From: Methylococcaceae bacterium
GTDB taxonomy: Bacteria; Pseudomonadota; Gammaproteobacteria; Methylococcales; Methylococcaceae
Reading direction: 5' to 3'
NCBI GenBank assembly: GCA_012026715.1
Contig: VEPB01000240.1
Coordinates: forward strand, 1-13,701
Length of the DNA: 13,701 bases
The notes under the pieces were generated by a model. The model did not search any database, was not told the DNA's origin, and saw nothing but the letters and a program-made list of their open reading frames with translations. Below are positions 1-8,102 of this stretch, piece after piece; the stretch's first letter is position 1, and each line of letters starts with the position of its first letter. The position numbers and the translations under genes were made by a program.

Positions 1-419
1 AGCAGGTTGTTGGCGACGCCCACCGCATGGAAATCGCCGGTCAGGTGCAGGTTGATGTCCTCCATGGGCACCACCTGGGCATAACCGCCGCCGGCGGCGC
101 CGCCCTTGACGCCGAAACAGGGGCCGAGCGAGGGTTCGCGCAGGCAAAGGATGGCTTTGCGGCCGATGCGGTTGAGCGCATCCCCCAAACCGACCGTGGT
201 CGTGGTCTTGCCTTCCCCCGCCGGCGTCGGGCTGATGGCGGTGACCAGAATCAGCTTGCCGTCGGGCCGATCCCTGAGGGAGGACACATAGTCCAGGCAG
301 AGCTTGGCCTTGTAGTGGCCGTGTGGATCCAGGTGTTCCGGATCGATTCCCAGGCGCTCCTTGGCCAGGGAAATGATCGGTTGCATCCTCGCTTTCTGGG
401 CAATCTCGATGTCGGACAT
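1..419 (-). CDS. fhs: Formate-tetrahydrofolate ligase, N-terminal part (cut by window edge)
   Basis: This enzyme makes 10-formyl-tetrahydrofolate from formate, tetrahydrofolate and ATP in the cytoplasm. Reading the minus strand from ATG at 419 gives 139 codons and no stop before the window edge; the family is usually about 555-560 residues, so roughly a quarter is visible. The ATP-binding loop TPAGEGKTTTTVGLGD lies at residues 65-80. The family hallmark runs from REPSLGPCFGVKGGAAGGG (about 94-112) through YAQVVPMEDINLHLTGDFHA (113-132). A GGAG sequence 5 bases before the ATG supports this start. The gene is divergent from the large signalling gene. In methylotrophs it links formate to the folate one-carbon pool, which suits the setting but does not prove it. 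The identification is secure; only the 3' part is unseen. Confidence 0.96.
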   Translation of the reverse strand, partial: MSDIEIAQKARMQPIISLAKERLGIDPEHLDPHGHYKAKLCLDYVSSLRDRPDGKLILVTAISPTPAGEGKTTTTVGLGDALNRIGRKAILCLREPSLGPCFGVKGGAAGGGYAQVVPMEDINLHLTGDFHAVGVANNL

Positions 420-487
420 GAAGTCTCCGGAGTGCTCGGGGGCCTGCGCCGGTCGTGCGGCGGGTGGCGCTTCCAAAAAAACGGCGA

Positions 488-496
488 ATTCTAGCA
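488..496 (-). promoter_or_regulatory. Candidate extended -10 promoter of fhs
   Basis: On the minus strand this reads TGCTAGAAT: a TAGAAT -10 hexamer preceded by TGn. Seventeen bases upstream is CTGAAT, a poor -35, as is common with extended -10 promoters. Transcription would begin near 481 and give a leader of about 60 bases to the fhs ATG. Found by eye; no start-site data. Confidence 0.35.
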
Positions 497-880
497 AGAC
501 AGGGGCGGTAATTCAGCTCTATCGCCACTGTTTTGCCAGGCTCGTCAGATTTATCGGTCATGACAGTCGCGCCACGACCGTTTTTCCTTCTCCGGCGCTC
601 TCCGGGAAGGAGATCAAGGTGGTCGCTTGGCGCCGTTCACGGTAATCGGATAGTTCGCTCTCACAGGGCTAGTGGCAAGGCGTCTGTCTGTGCCAGGAGT
701 GGCGACAATCGCAGCCAGTTCGGGAACTCTCTTGCGAGAGCCCTTGCCAATCCCTTGTGGAGTTGCAATTGCGGTGTAATATCGTCATGCCGCCGCAATC
801 ACACCCGTTCCTGAGCGGCGCATTCTTTGGTGCCCGCCGCGATCCCCAGTCGCATGGCAACTTTTTTGATCCGACGAGCC

Positions 881-886
881 GGGGGA
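881..886 (+). promoter_or_regulatory. Shine-Dalgarno-like site deciding the TTG start at 892
   Basis: GGGGGA lies 5 bases before TTG 892. The in-frame upstream starts, GTG 757 and ATG 787, have no comparable purine-rich site, and the residues they would add look nothing like the start of a CheB domain. Confidence 0.4.
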
Positions 887-891
887 CAGGT

Positions 892-3800
892 TTGGAAACG
901 GTCAACACACTGGTCGGAATCGGTGCTTCTGCCGGCGGACTTGAGGCGCTTCAGAAACTGGTGGCTTCGCTGAAGCCGGAATGGCCCTTGAGCTATGTCG
1001 TCGCGCAGCATCTTTCTCCGAACCATACCAGCATGCTGCGGGAACTCCTGGCTCGAGAGACTCCCCTTCTGGTGGGGGAAATGGCCGACGGTCAGATGCC
1101 CGTGCCCGGCACCATCTACATCATCCCGCCGAACACCGATGCCGAATTGGCCGAAGGGAGGCTCCGCCTGTTTACGCCGGAGAATGCCGTAGGTCCCAAG
1201 CCCAGCGTCGATCGCTTTTTCAGTTCCCTGGCCACACAGCTCGGCGTGCGGGCGATCGGCATCATTCTCTCAGGTACCGGTGGCGATGGTGCGAAGGGGT
1301 TAACCAACATCAAGAGTGCAGGCGGTATCGCCATCGTTCAGGACCCGTCATCGGCGAAGTATTCCGGGATGCCCAATGCGGCGCTGCAGGACGCGCGGGT
1401 GGATTATGTTGTGGCGCCGGAGGAAATTGGCAACGTCCTGGAAGCCTATGTCAGCGGGGATATGTATGAGCAGGCCGAGATTCCTCCCGGCGCCGACAAC
1501 GATCTTCAGCGGGTCGTGCGGGTCGTGTACGATCAGACTGGCCTGGACCTCTCAGGGTACAAGGTTTCCACGATGATGCGGCGGATGCACCGTCGCATGA
1601 ACGCGGTCAAGATCGAAACCGTGGCAGGCTATGCCGATTACCTTCAGGGGAACACGGATGAATCGGCCCGGTTTGCCCGAGAGGTCCTCATTTCGGTCAC
1701 CGATTTCTTCCGGGACCCGGTCGCCTTTAATGTCCTTGGCGAGTTGCTTCCGTCGCTTTTGGAGCCGATGGATGAGAATCGGGAAGTCAGAATCTGGAAT
1801 CCCGGTTGTGCCACCGGGGAGGAGACTTATTCGCTGGCGATTTTGCTGGAGGAGGCCATCCGCAAGGTGGGCCGGCCGATTCGCTACAAGATTTTCGCAA
1901 CCGACATCGATGTTCATGCAGTGGCCGTGGGTCGCCAAGGCAGTTATCACGCATCCGCCTGTGAGGCGTTGCCGGAAACTCTGCGGCAACGCTATTTCGA
2001 CGAGGACGGCAGTCGATGGGTCGCGTCCAAGGCGCTCCGCAACAACATCGTGTTTTCGGTCCACAACCTGATCCAAGACCCGCCATTTTCCCGGGTCGAT
2101 GTCATCAGCTGCCGTAATTTGCTGATCTATTTCAATAATAGTCTTCAAAAGCGGGTCTTGGGCCTGTTCAACTACGCGCTAAATCCCCATGGCGTGCTGT
2201 TCCTCGGCCGGTCCGAGTCCATCGAGTTGCACAAGGACTTGTTCCTGAACGTGAACATGGAGGCACGGATTTTCCGCAAGCAGCCGCTCCTTGGATTCAG
2301 CGCTCCGATAGCTCTGGGATTCGATGCCTACAACCGGCCATTCGACAAGCTTCCCGGACGCGGCAAGCACGGCCAGCCACCTCTGCCGATGCCGCTGAAG
2401 ATCAATCAATTTGCGGTGTCCCAGTATGCTCCGCCCGCCGTGGCGATCAGCCAGTCCGACGATATCGTCTACATCCTGGGCGATGCGGAGCCGTTCTTGA
2501 CGATCCGCTCGGGTCCCACTGCGTTTAATGTCTTTGCCTTGATCAAGGACGAATACCGAACCGAACTTCGGGCGTTGGTCTACAAGTGCCGGCGCGAGCA
2601 TAAGCCGGTACTCGGCTCACGCCATGCGCTGGAGGGGAAGGGCGCCGGAGCGGTTCGCATCGCCGTGCGTCCGTTGCCCAAGGACAAGGACAATGACCAG
2701 GGCGATGTTCTGATGATCGCTTTCGAGCCGGTGGACTCCATTCCGGTTCAAGGCAAGCGTGGGCGAAGCGGGCGGATCTCGCAGCAGGCCGATCCGGATC
2801 GCTTGTTGGAACTGGAGCGGGAACTGACCGCAACACAGGAACATCTGCGGACGGTCATCGAGGAACTGGAGACCTCCAATGAAGAGTTGCAGTCGCTGAC
2901 CGAAGAACTGCAATCGGCCAATGAGGAACTGCAATCCACCAACGAGGAACTCCAGACTTCCAACGAAGAGCTGCAGTCGACCAACGAGGAGCTGTTGACG
3001 GTCAACGATGAGATGGAGGTCAAGTCGCGGGAGTTGGAGACGACCTTGGCCGACCTTCAGAACATACTCGGCAGCACCGAATACCCGTTGCTGGTGGTGG
3101 ACAAGCATCTGCGCATCACCCGTTACGTGCCGGCGGTTGAACAACTGATCGAGCGCGATTCGGTTCACCACGGCGATGTCGTCACGGCGGTGGCCTGGAA
3201 GCTCGAAATCAACGATTTGCGCGGCCTGCTGCGCCAGGTCGTCGAGACCGGCCGGTCGCATCAGGAAATCCTTCAGTGCGGGCAGCGCTACTACCGCTTC
3301 CAGGTTAAACCCTACCATGCCGGGGATCGGCAAATTGCCGGCGCGGTGCTGTGGTTTCCCGAAGTGACCGATGTCGTGACGTCCCAGTTACAGGCTGCCG
3401 CCAGTGAAAGCCGTCTGCGGTCGGTCTTCGCCTCGGTTCTGGTCGGCATCATTACCATCGATCGGTTCGGCGTTATCCAGGGAATGAATGAGGCAGCGGA
3501 GCGGATGTTCGGTTACGGACCAGGCGAGTTGACCGGTCAGCGGGTGGAGAAGCTGATGCACGGCGACATCGCTGCGTCCCATCAGAGCAACATCGAGCGT
3601 TATCTGCTTACCGGTGAGCGCAAGATCATGGGGCGTGTCCGCGAGACGGAGGCCGTTCGCAAGGATGGTTCGCGGTTCCCCATCGAGCTGGCGGTGAACG
3701 AGCTGAGCATCGGCGGCGAGCCGCTGTTTTCTGCGGTGATCAACGACATCAGCAGGCGCAGGGAGGTCGAGTCGCAATTGGCCGAGCAGCAGTTGCGGGC

Positions 3801-5490
3801 CTTGGTGACCCTGGAGTCCATCAACGATGCGGTCATATGCGTCGATGATCACTGGCGGGTGCAGTATCTGAATCCCGTTGCGGAGGAACTTACCGGTTGG
3901 AGCATGGAAGCGGCCGTCAACAAGAGCGTCCAGGAGGTCTACCAGATCTTCGACGAGCAGAGTCATGGCCCCTTGGGGGAGCGCTTGCTGGATCAGTTGC
4001 GGACCCGGGAGCGGCAGACTTTTCACGACGGCATCCTGTTGCGCCATAGCCACGGGGAGGAGTTCAGCATCGAGCAAAGTGTCGCCCCGCTGCTGGACAA
4101 GAACGGGGTCGCGCTCGGCGCTGTCCTGTCGTTTCACGACATCACCAACAGGCGCCTGTTGCTCCAGCAGATGACCTGGCAGGCCCAGCATGATCCGTTG
4201 ACCGGGTTGGTTAACCGCCATGAATTCGAGCATCGCATCCACACCGCCTTGGCGAGCGCGAGCGGGTTCGATCGTCAACACGCCTTGCTTTATCTGGATC
4301 TGGACCAGTTCAAGCTGGTCAACGATACCTGTGGCCACCACGCGGGTGACGAACTCTTGCGGCAGTTGGCCAGTTTGCTGGGCGGCTTGTTGCGTCACCG
4401 CGATACGCTGGCACGGATGGGGGGCGACGAGTTCGCCGTGCTGCTGGAAAACTGCAGCCTCACCCAGGCCGAGCAGATTGCCGACAAGTTGCATGAGATG
4501 GTTCAAGAATTCCGATTCGGCTATGACGAGAAGGTTTTCAAGATCGGCGTGAGCATCGGGGTGGTGCCCATTACCAGTGGCACCAAAGATTTGGCGACCC
4601 TGCTTAGCGACGCCGATGCCGCCTGCTATGCGGCCAAGGAATCAGGCCGCAACCGGGTGCAGGTCCATTCTCCTGACGACAAGGAACTGGAATACAAGCG
4701 TCGGGAAATGCACTGGGTTTCCCGCATCAACCTGGCGATAGACGACAACCGGTTTCGCCTCTATTTTCAGTCGATCTTCCCCCTAAAGGGTCAGGAAATC
4801 GGCCGCTGGGAGGTACTGTTGCGGCTGGTGGACGAGCGGGACGACCTGGTGCCGCCCGGCGTGTTCCTCCCTGCGGCCGAGCGGTACGGGCTGATCCAGA
4901 GTCTGGACCGCTGGGTCCTGGCGCGAATTGTCCATGAGTTGGCCAAGTGCCCCGCTGCGTCGCGGCCGGTGGTCTCGGTCAACCTGTCCGGCAGCAGCAT
5001 CGTCAATCCGCGGTTTTTTAATTACGCGGTGGAACTCATGAAGCAAAATCGCGAGGTGGCGGAACGGATTTGCTTCGAGATCACCGAAACAACCGCCATC
5101 ACCAACTTTTCGGCGGCTCAGGAATTCATGCGAACCATGAAAAAGTTCGGGTGCCTGTTTGCCCTGGACGATTTTGGGACCGGGATGAGTTCATTCGGTT
5201 ATCTGAAGAATCTGCCGGTGGACTTTCTCAAGATCGACGGCGTTTTCGTCAAGGACATCCTGCACGATCAGATCGATCTTTTCATGGTGGAATCGATCAA
5301 CCGCATCGGCCAATTGATGAATATCCGGACCATCGCGGAGTTTGCCGAGTCCGACGCCATCATCGAAAAGCTCACGCAGATCGGGGTCGATTACGCCCAG
5401 GGGTTCGGCGTCGGGCATCCGGTGGCGCTGGAACAGTTTCTGACCGAATCGGGCGCCGTGGGTCGGCCTCGGCGCCCCACCGCCAAGTGA
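892..5490 (+). CDS. CheB-CheR-PAS-GGDEF-EAL multidomain signalling protein
   Basis: Cytoplasmic sensor-effector of about 1532 residues with no obvious membrane segment or signal peptide. Domains in order, numbered from TTG 892: CheB methylesterase (about 5-190) with triad residues Ser13 (GASAGG), His40 (AQHL) and Asp132 (GTGGDG); CheR methyltransferase (205-464) with GCATGEE at 305-311 and CRN at 407-409; a PAS-like segment (503-612); a heptad-repeat coiled coil (638-723); three PAS domains (about 724-829, 839-960, 968-1085); GGDEF cyclase (1099-1258) with intact GGDEF at 1177-1181 and inhibitory-site RHRD at 1168-1171; EAL phosphodiesterase (1272-1520). The EAL signature reads EVL at 1307-1309, and DDFGTG (1426-1431), Lys1447 and Glu1483 are kept. 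All four enzyme modules therefore look active. No receiver domain precedes CheB, so PAS sensing may control it. In-frame ATG 787 or GTG 757 would lengthen the protein. Domain calls are secure; the start is less so. Confidence 0.93.
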   Translation: METVNTLVGIGASAGGLEALQKLVASLKPEWPLSYVVAQHLSPNHTSMLRELLARETPLLVGEMADGQMPVPGTIYIIPPNTDAELAEGRLRLFTPENAVGPKPSVDRFFSSLATQLGVRAIGIILSGTGGDGAKGLTNIKSAGGIAIVQDPSSAKYSGMPNAALQDARVDYVVAPEEIGNVLEAYVSGDMYEQAEIPPGADNDLQRVVRVVYDQTGLDLSGYKVSTMMRRMHRRMNAVKIETVAGYADYLQGNTDESARFAREVLISVTDFFRDPVAFNVLGELLPSLLEPMDENREVRIWNPGCATGEETYSLAILLEEAIRKVGRPIRYKIFATDIDVHAVAVGRQGSYHASACEALPETLRQRYFDEDGSRWVASKALRNNIVFSVHNLIQDPPFSRVDVISCRNLLIYFNNSLQKRVLGLFNYALNPHGVLFLGRSESIELHKDLFLNVNMEARIFRKQPLLGFSAPIALGFDAYNRPFDKLPGRGKHGQPPLPMPLKINQFAVSQYAPPAVAISQSDDIVYILGDAEPFLTIRSGPTAFNVFALIKDEYRTELRALVYKCRREHKPVLGSRHALEGKGAGAVRIAVRPLPKDKDNDQGDVLMIAFEPVDSIPVQGKRGRSGRISQQADPDRLLELERELTATQEHLRTVIEELETSNEELQSLTEELQSANEELQSTNEELQTSNEELQSTNEELLTVNDEMEVKSRELETTLADLQNILGSTEYPLLVVDKHLRITRYVPAVEQLIERDSVHHGDVVTAVAWKLEINDLRGLLRQVVETGRSHQEILQCGQRYYRFQVKPYHAGDRQIAGAVLWFPEVTDVVTSQLQAAASESRLRSVFASVLVGIITIDRFGVIQGMNEAAERMFGYGPGELTGQRVEKLMHGDIAASHQSNIERYLLTGERKIMGRVRETEAVRKDGSRFPIELAVNELSIGGEPLFSAVINDISRRREVESQLAEQQLRALVTLESINDAVICVDDHWRVQYLNPVAEELTGWSMEAAVNKSVQEVYQIFDEQSHGPLGERLLDQLRTRERQTFHDGILLRHSHGEEFSIEQSVAPLLDKNGVALGAVLSFHDITNRRLLLQQMTWQAQHDPLTGLVNRHEFEHRIHTALASASGFDRQHALLYLDLDQFKLVNDTCGHHAGDELLRQLASLLGGLLRHRDTLARMGGDEFAVLLENCSLTQAEQIADKLHEMVQEFRFGYDEKVFKIGVSIGVVPITSGTKDLATLLSDADAACYAAKESGRNRVQVHSPDDKELEYKRREMHWVSRINLAIDDNRFRLYFQSIFPLKGQEIGRWEVLLRLVDERDDLVPPGVFLPAAERYGLIQSLDRWVLARIVHELAKCPAASRPVVSVNLSGSSIVNPRFFNYAVELMKQNREVAERICFEITETTAITNFSAAQEFMRTMKKFGCLFALDDFGTGMSSFGYLKNLPVDFLKIDGVFVKDILHDQIDLFMVESINRIGQLMNIRTIAEFAESDAIIEKLTQIGVDYAQGFGVGHPVALEQFLTESGAVGRPRRPTAK
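2878..3024 (+). repeat. Seven tandem 21-base units encoding the NEELQST coiled-coil heptad
   Basis: Seven consecutive 21-base units encode NEELQSL, TEELQSA, NEELQST, NEELQTS, NEELQST, NEELLTV and NDEMEVK. Each unit is one heptad, so the array is a long dimeric coiled coil between the CheR part and the PAS domains. Similar heptads are well known in CheB/CheR fusion proteins. Gain or loss of one unit keeps the reading frame and would rotate nothing in the heptad register. Confidence 0.9.
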
Positions 5491-5522
5491 GGGTGTCCCG
5501 CCCTGGGTACCGTGTTTCTCCG

Positions 5523-5550
5523 AAGGGCCGGAGCCTAGCCGCTGCCCTTT
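5523..5550 (+). terminator. Weak hairpin after the CheB/CheR-GGDEF-EAL gene
   Basis: AAGGGC-CGG pairs with CCG-(CT bulge)-GCCCTT around a 7-base loop, giving a 9-bp stem with one bulge, followed by only three T residues counting the stem end. It begins 32 bases after the stop codon. It is a plausible but weak intrinsic terminator. Confidence 0.35.
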
Positions 5551-5613
5551 CCTGCGCATGGCAGCGCTTCGCCTGAGGGCCGAAGCCGTCGGCGGCGGAA
5601 AGTGGCTCGGGCT

Positions 5614-5622
5614 TGGTACAAT
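5614..5622 (+). promoter_or_regulatory. Candidate extended -10 promoter of the histidine-rich antigen gene
   Basis: TGGTACAAT is a TACAAT hexamer preceded by TGn. No good -35 is present at 16-18 bases. A start near 5629 would leave about 27 bases before ATG 5656. Confidence 0.4.
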
Positions 5623-5655
5623 CGCCGCCCTGTTTCCTTTCGGCGAGTCCGGTTT

Positions 5656-6336
5656 ATGAAATCCGTTCCGTGTTGTCAGGCTGGGTTGGGTCTGTTGATC
5701 CTGGGTCTGCTGTTGAGTCCGACCCTGGTTGCCGCTCCCCGCCACCACGCGCCGGCTCATGGGCATCATGCCAAGCACGCCCGTCATGCCAGTCACGCCG
5801 GCCGGTCGAGTCATGCCGGTAGCCATCACAGCCCGCGGCACGATGAGGATGCGGAGGAGGAACCGGTTATCGCGGAACCGCCACCGGTGGTGCGGCGCGA
5901 TTACGAGGACTATGGGGTCAAAGGCGGGCATTGCGACAGCCACCGGGTGGCCAAAGTTTTGGGGGGGGCTGCGCTCGCCAACCTGAGTGGCGCCGCGGAT
6001 TCGCGCATCGCGGAGGGTAATCAGGCGGGCTCCCTCGTCGATGCGGTGGCCGGGACTGTCCGGGGCGTCACCGTGGGCGAGCAGATCGGCAAAAGCATGG
6101 ATACCAGCGATCGCTATTGCACCGGCCGGGTACTGGATTACACGCCGGACCGCGGCGGGGTTCATTGGGTCAATCCGCATTCGCGGGTGGACTATGTGCT
6201 GACGCCGCTGCGCAGCTACAAGGTCCACGGACGCGAGTGCCGCGATTTTTCGACCCAGGTGAAGTACGGCAATCAGCGTGATGTGATGAACCATACCGCC
6301 TGCCGTGACGACGGTGGCGTCTGGGAAGTGCGATGA
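5656..6336 (+). CDS. Exported histidine-rich protein of the 17 kDa surface-antigen type
   Basis: A 226-residue protein, start ATG 5656. The frame opens further upstream at 5602, but only the 5656 start places a signal peptide at the N-terminus: Lys2, then a leucine-rich core (residues 11-20), with cleavage likely near residue 26. Residues 30-62 hold 12 histidines in motifs such as HAKHARHASHAG, followed by an acidic run (DEDAEEE, 63-69). The rest matches the glycine-zipper/17 kDa surface-antigen pattern: a degenerate glycine-rich stretch ending GEQIGKSMD, then DRYCTGRVLDYTPD, a WVNP segment, GRECRDFSTQV, and a closing TACRDDGGVWEV. Four cysteines remain in the mature part. The histidine-rich N-terminus suggests metal or polyanion binding; this is inference. 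Only a weak ribosome-binding site is visible. It converges on yadH. Confidence 0.85.
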   Translation: MKSVPCCQAGLGLLILGLLLSPTLVAAPRHHAPAHGHHAKHARHASHAGRSSHAGSHHSPRHDEDAEEEPVIAEPPPVVRRDYEDYGVKGGHCDSHRVAKVLGGAALANLSGAADSRIAEGNQAGSLVDAVAGTVRGVTVGEQIGKSMDTSDRYCTGRVLDYTPDRGGVHWVNPHSRVDYVLTPLRSYKVHGRECRDFSTQVKYGNQRDVMNHTACRDDGGVWEVR

Positions 6337-6341
6337 CTTCC
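6324..6341. terminator. Hairpin between convergent genes, possible bidirectional terminator
   Basis: GGAAGT and ACTTCC form a perfect 6-bp stem around a 6-base loop. It spans the stop codon of the antigen gene and sits just beyond the yadH stop. No T run follows on either strand, so it is weak as an intrinsic terminator. Confidence 0.22.
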
Positions 6342-6361
6342 GGGTTCACCGCCGGCATGGA

Positions 6362-7126
6362 TCAGGTCTTCAGCCCCGTGCCGCGATGCAGCAGGTACAA
6401 CGCCCATGCCGCCAGTACCACGATGAAGCCGGAGATGACGGCTACGGCCTGGACCAGGTCGACGTCGGAAACCCCCAGAAAGCCGTAGCGGAAGGCATTG
6501 ATCATGTAGAGGATGGGGTTGCCCAGGGAGACCCCGCGCCAGATGTCGGGCAGCAGGTCGATGGAATAGAACACCCCGCCCAGATAGACCAGCGGCGTCA
6601 GCACGAAGTTGGGGATGATGGAAATGTCGTCGAAGCTGTTGGCGAACAGGGCATTGAGAAAGCCCGCCAGGGAGAACAGGGTCGCCGTCAGCAGAAACAC
6701 TCCCGCCACCACCTCCGGGTGCGCCATGCGGATGGGCGAGAACAGCGCGGAGATGCCCATCACCACCGCGCCCACCGCCAGCCCGCGGACGATGCCGCCG
6801 GCGACGTAGCCCGCCAGGATCACCCAGTTGGGGACCGGCGCGATCAGCAACTCTTCGATGTGACGCTGAAACTTGGTGGAATAGAAAGAAGACACCACGT
6901 TGCCGTAGGCGTTGGTGATCACCGCCATCAGCACCACGCCGGGCACGATGTAGGCCAGGTAGGGAAACCCGCCCATCGTTCCGATGCGGCCGCCGATCAG
7001 GGTGCCGAAGATGAGGAAATACAGCGAGGTGGTCACCACCGGCGGCAGCAGGGTTTGCGGCCAGATGCGGACGAAGCGGTGGATTTCCTTGTAGAGGATG
7101 GTGCGGAAGGCGACCGAGTGACTCAT
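6362..7126 (-). CDS. yadH: ABC-2 type transport permease, YadH family
   Basis: The 254-residue membrane subunit of an ABC exporter, matching E. coli YadH (256 residues) along its length. Recognisable stretches are KEIHRFVRIWPQTLLPPVV near the N-terminus, GTLIGGRIG, VPGVVLMAVITNAYGNV, the cytoplasmic QRHIEELLIAPVP, and the C-terminal ABC-2 signature running from FDDISIIPNFVLTPLVYLGG to NPILYMINAFRYGFLG. About six membrane-spanning segments are visible. Its ATG overlaps the yadG stop in an ATGA tetramer (7123-7126), which indicates translational coupling and an equal-stoichiometry partner. The substrate of YadGH is not established, and nothing here reveals it. Confidence 0.93.
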   Translation of the reverse strand: MSHSVAFRTILYKEIHRFVRIWPQTLLPPVVTTSLYFLIFGTLIGGRIGTMGGFPYLAYIVPGVVLMAVITNAYGNVVSSFYSTKFQRHIEELLIAPVPNWVILAGYVAGGIVRGLAVGAVVMGISALFSPIRMAHPEVVAGVFLLTATLFSLAGFLNALFANSFDDISIIPNFVLTPLVYLGGVFYSIDLLPDIWRGVSLGNPILYMINAFRYGFLGVSDVDLVQAVAVISGFIVVLAAWALYLLHRGTGLKT

Positions 7127-8064
7127 GGGGTGAACTGCTCCGCGCGGGCGGGCCGGTGGCTTGCCACCAGCCCCATGAACAGCTGTTCCAGGCGGTTGGA
7201 CGCGTTGCGCAGGCCGGATACCTCGATCCCCGCCGCGCTTAGTCCGGCGAACAGGCCGTTGATGCCCAGGGCCGTGGGTACGCTGGCCTTGAGGGTCCGG
7301 TCATCCAGCCTTTCCAATCGGTAGCCATTCAGCTCGGGCAGCGCGGCCAGCGGGTTTTTCAGTTCCAGGATGAAATCCGTCACCGTGAGTTTGCCCAACA
7401 GGGTGGGCATGTCGCTGTGCTCGACGATCAGGCCGTGGTCGATGATGGCGATGTGGCGGCACAGATTCTCCGCCTCCTCCAGATAATGGGTAGTCAGGAT
7501 GATGGTGGTGCCCTGGCGGTTGATGGTGCGGAGAAACTCCCACATGGAACGGCGGATTTCGATATCGACCCCCGCCGTGGGCTCGTCCAGGATTAGCAGG
7601 CGGGGGGAGTGCACCAGGGCTCGGGCGATCATCAGCCGCCGCTTCATGCCGCCGGAAAGCGTGCGGGAAACGTCCCTGCGGCGCTCCCACAAATCCAGCT
7701 GCTCCAGGCAGCGGGCCGCGTTGCGCTTGGCCTCCCGGCGCGGAATGCCGTAGTAGCCGGCCTGGTTGACGACGATGTTCTCCACCGTCTCGAACTGGTT
7801 GAAGTTGATTTCCTGGGGAACCAGGCCGATGCAGCGCTTGGCCGCCTCGCGCTGGCGTTCCAGGTCGTGGCCGTGCACGCTCACCGTTCCGGAGGTTTTG
7901 TTGACCAGTGAGCTGATGATGCCGATGGTGGTGGACTTGCCGGCGCCATTGGGTCCCAGCAAGGCGAAGAAATCGCCGGGTTGGACGTCCAGGTCGATGC
8001 CCTTGAGGGCCTCGAAGCCGTTCTTGTAGACCTTGCGCAGGCTGCGGAGCGACAGGGCGGTCAT
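7123..8064 (-). CDS. yadG: ABC transporter ATP-binding protein, YadG family
   Basis: A 313-residue ATPase that should power export through YadH at the inner membrane. Walker A is GPNGAGKST (37-45), the Q-loop is LVPQE (81-85), the signature is LSGGM (136-140), Walker B is LLILDEP (156-162), and the switch histidine is His193 in TTHYLEE. The stretch after Walker A (TIGIISSLVNKTSG) and QAGYYGIPR are close to E. coli YadG (308 residues), more so than to drug- or copper-type exporters such as NosF. The last 90 or so residues form the family's C-terminal extension. The ATG at 8064 has no clear Shine-Dalgarno sequence. The gene is first in a two-gene unit, divergent from ppx. Confidence 0.94.
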   Translation of the reverse strand: MTALSLRSLRKVYKNGFEALKGIDLDVQPGDFFALLGPNGAGKSTTIGIISSLVNKTSGTVSVHGHDLERQREAAKRCIGLVPQEINFNQFETVENIVVNQAGYYGIPRREAKRNAARCLEQLDLWERRRDVSRTLSGGMKRRLMIARALVHSPRLLILDEPTAGVDIEIRRSMWEFLRTINRQGTTIILTTHYLEEAENLCRHIAIIDHGLIVEHSDMPTLLGKLTVTDFILELKNPLAALPELNGYRLERLDDRTLKASVPTALGINGLFAGLSAAGIEVSGLRNASNRLEQLFMGLVASHRPARAEQFTP

Positions 8065-8084
8065 GCAACGATAGGGATAAAGGT

Positions 8085-8090
8085 TAAAAT
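8085..8090 (+). promoter_or_regulatory. Candidate -10 element for ppx
   Basis: TAAAAT on the plus strand, 5 of 6 matches to TATAAT, with no good -35 at the usual distance. A start near 8097 gives about 56 bases before the GTG start of ppx. It lies within a few bases of the opposing yadG -10 candidate. Confidence 0.3.
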
Positions 8091-8102
8091 GCCCGGACGC
8101 GC

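Larger units (their letters stand above)
420..891. other. Divergent intergenic region between fhs and the CheB/CheR-GGDEF-EAL gene
   Basis: About 470 bases carry the fhs ribosome-binding site and candidate promoter and the upstream region of the large plus-strand gene. Short open frames here resemble no family. A bulged hairpin at 586-610 has its T run on the wrong side to be a terminator in either direction. TGTAAT at 775-780 resembles a plus-strand -10 hexamer, but the best -35 (TTGCCA, 744-749) is 25 bases away, which is too far. If transcription starts near 787, the TTG start at 892 would have a leader of about 100 bases. Confidence 0.5.

Noticed and set aside
586..610. Bulged hairpin CCTTC-T-CCGG / CCGG-GAAGG considered as a terminator
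   Set aside because: The T run lies before the stem on the plus strand and becomes an A run after it on the minus strand, so it cannot terminate in either direction.
2617..3333. 238-codon minus-strand frame with repeated leucine/glycine-rich units
   Set aside because: The repeats are the antisense reading of the NEELQST heptad array.
3388..4506. 372-codon minus-strand open frame opposite the PAS/GGDEF part
   Set aside because: It lies wholly antisense to a gene with clear domains, has a glutamine/leucine-rich composition typical of GC-rich antisense frames, and matches no family.
5191..6294. 367-codon minus-strand frame across two genes
   Set aside because: It spans the end of the EAL domain, an intergenic gap and most of the antigen gene; it is a composition artefact.
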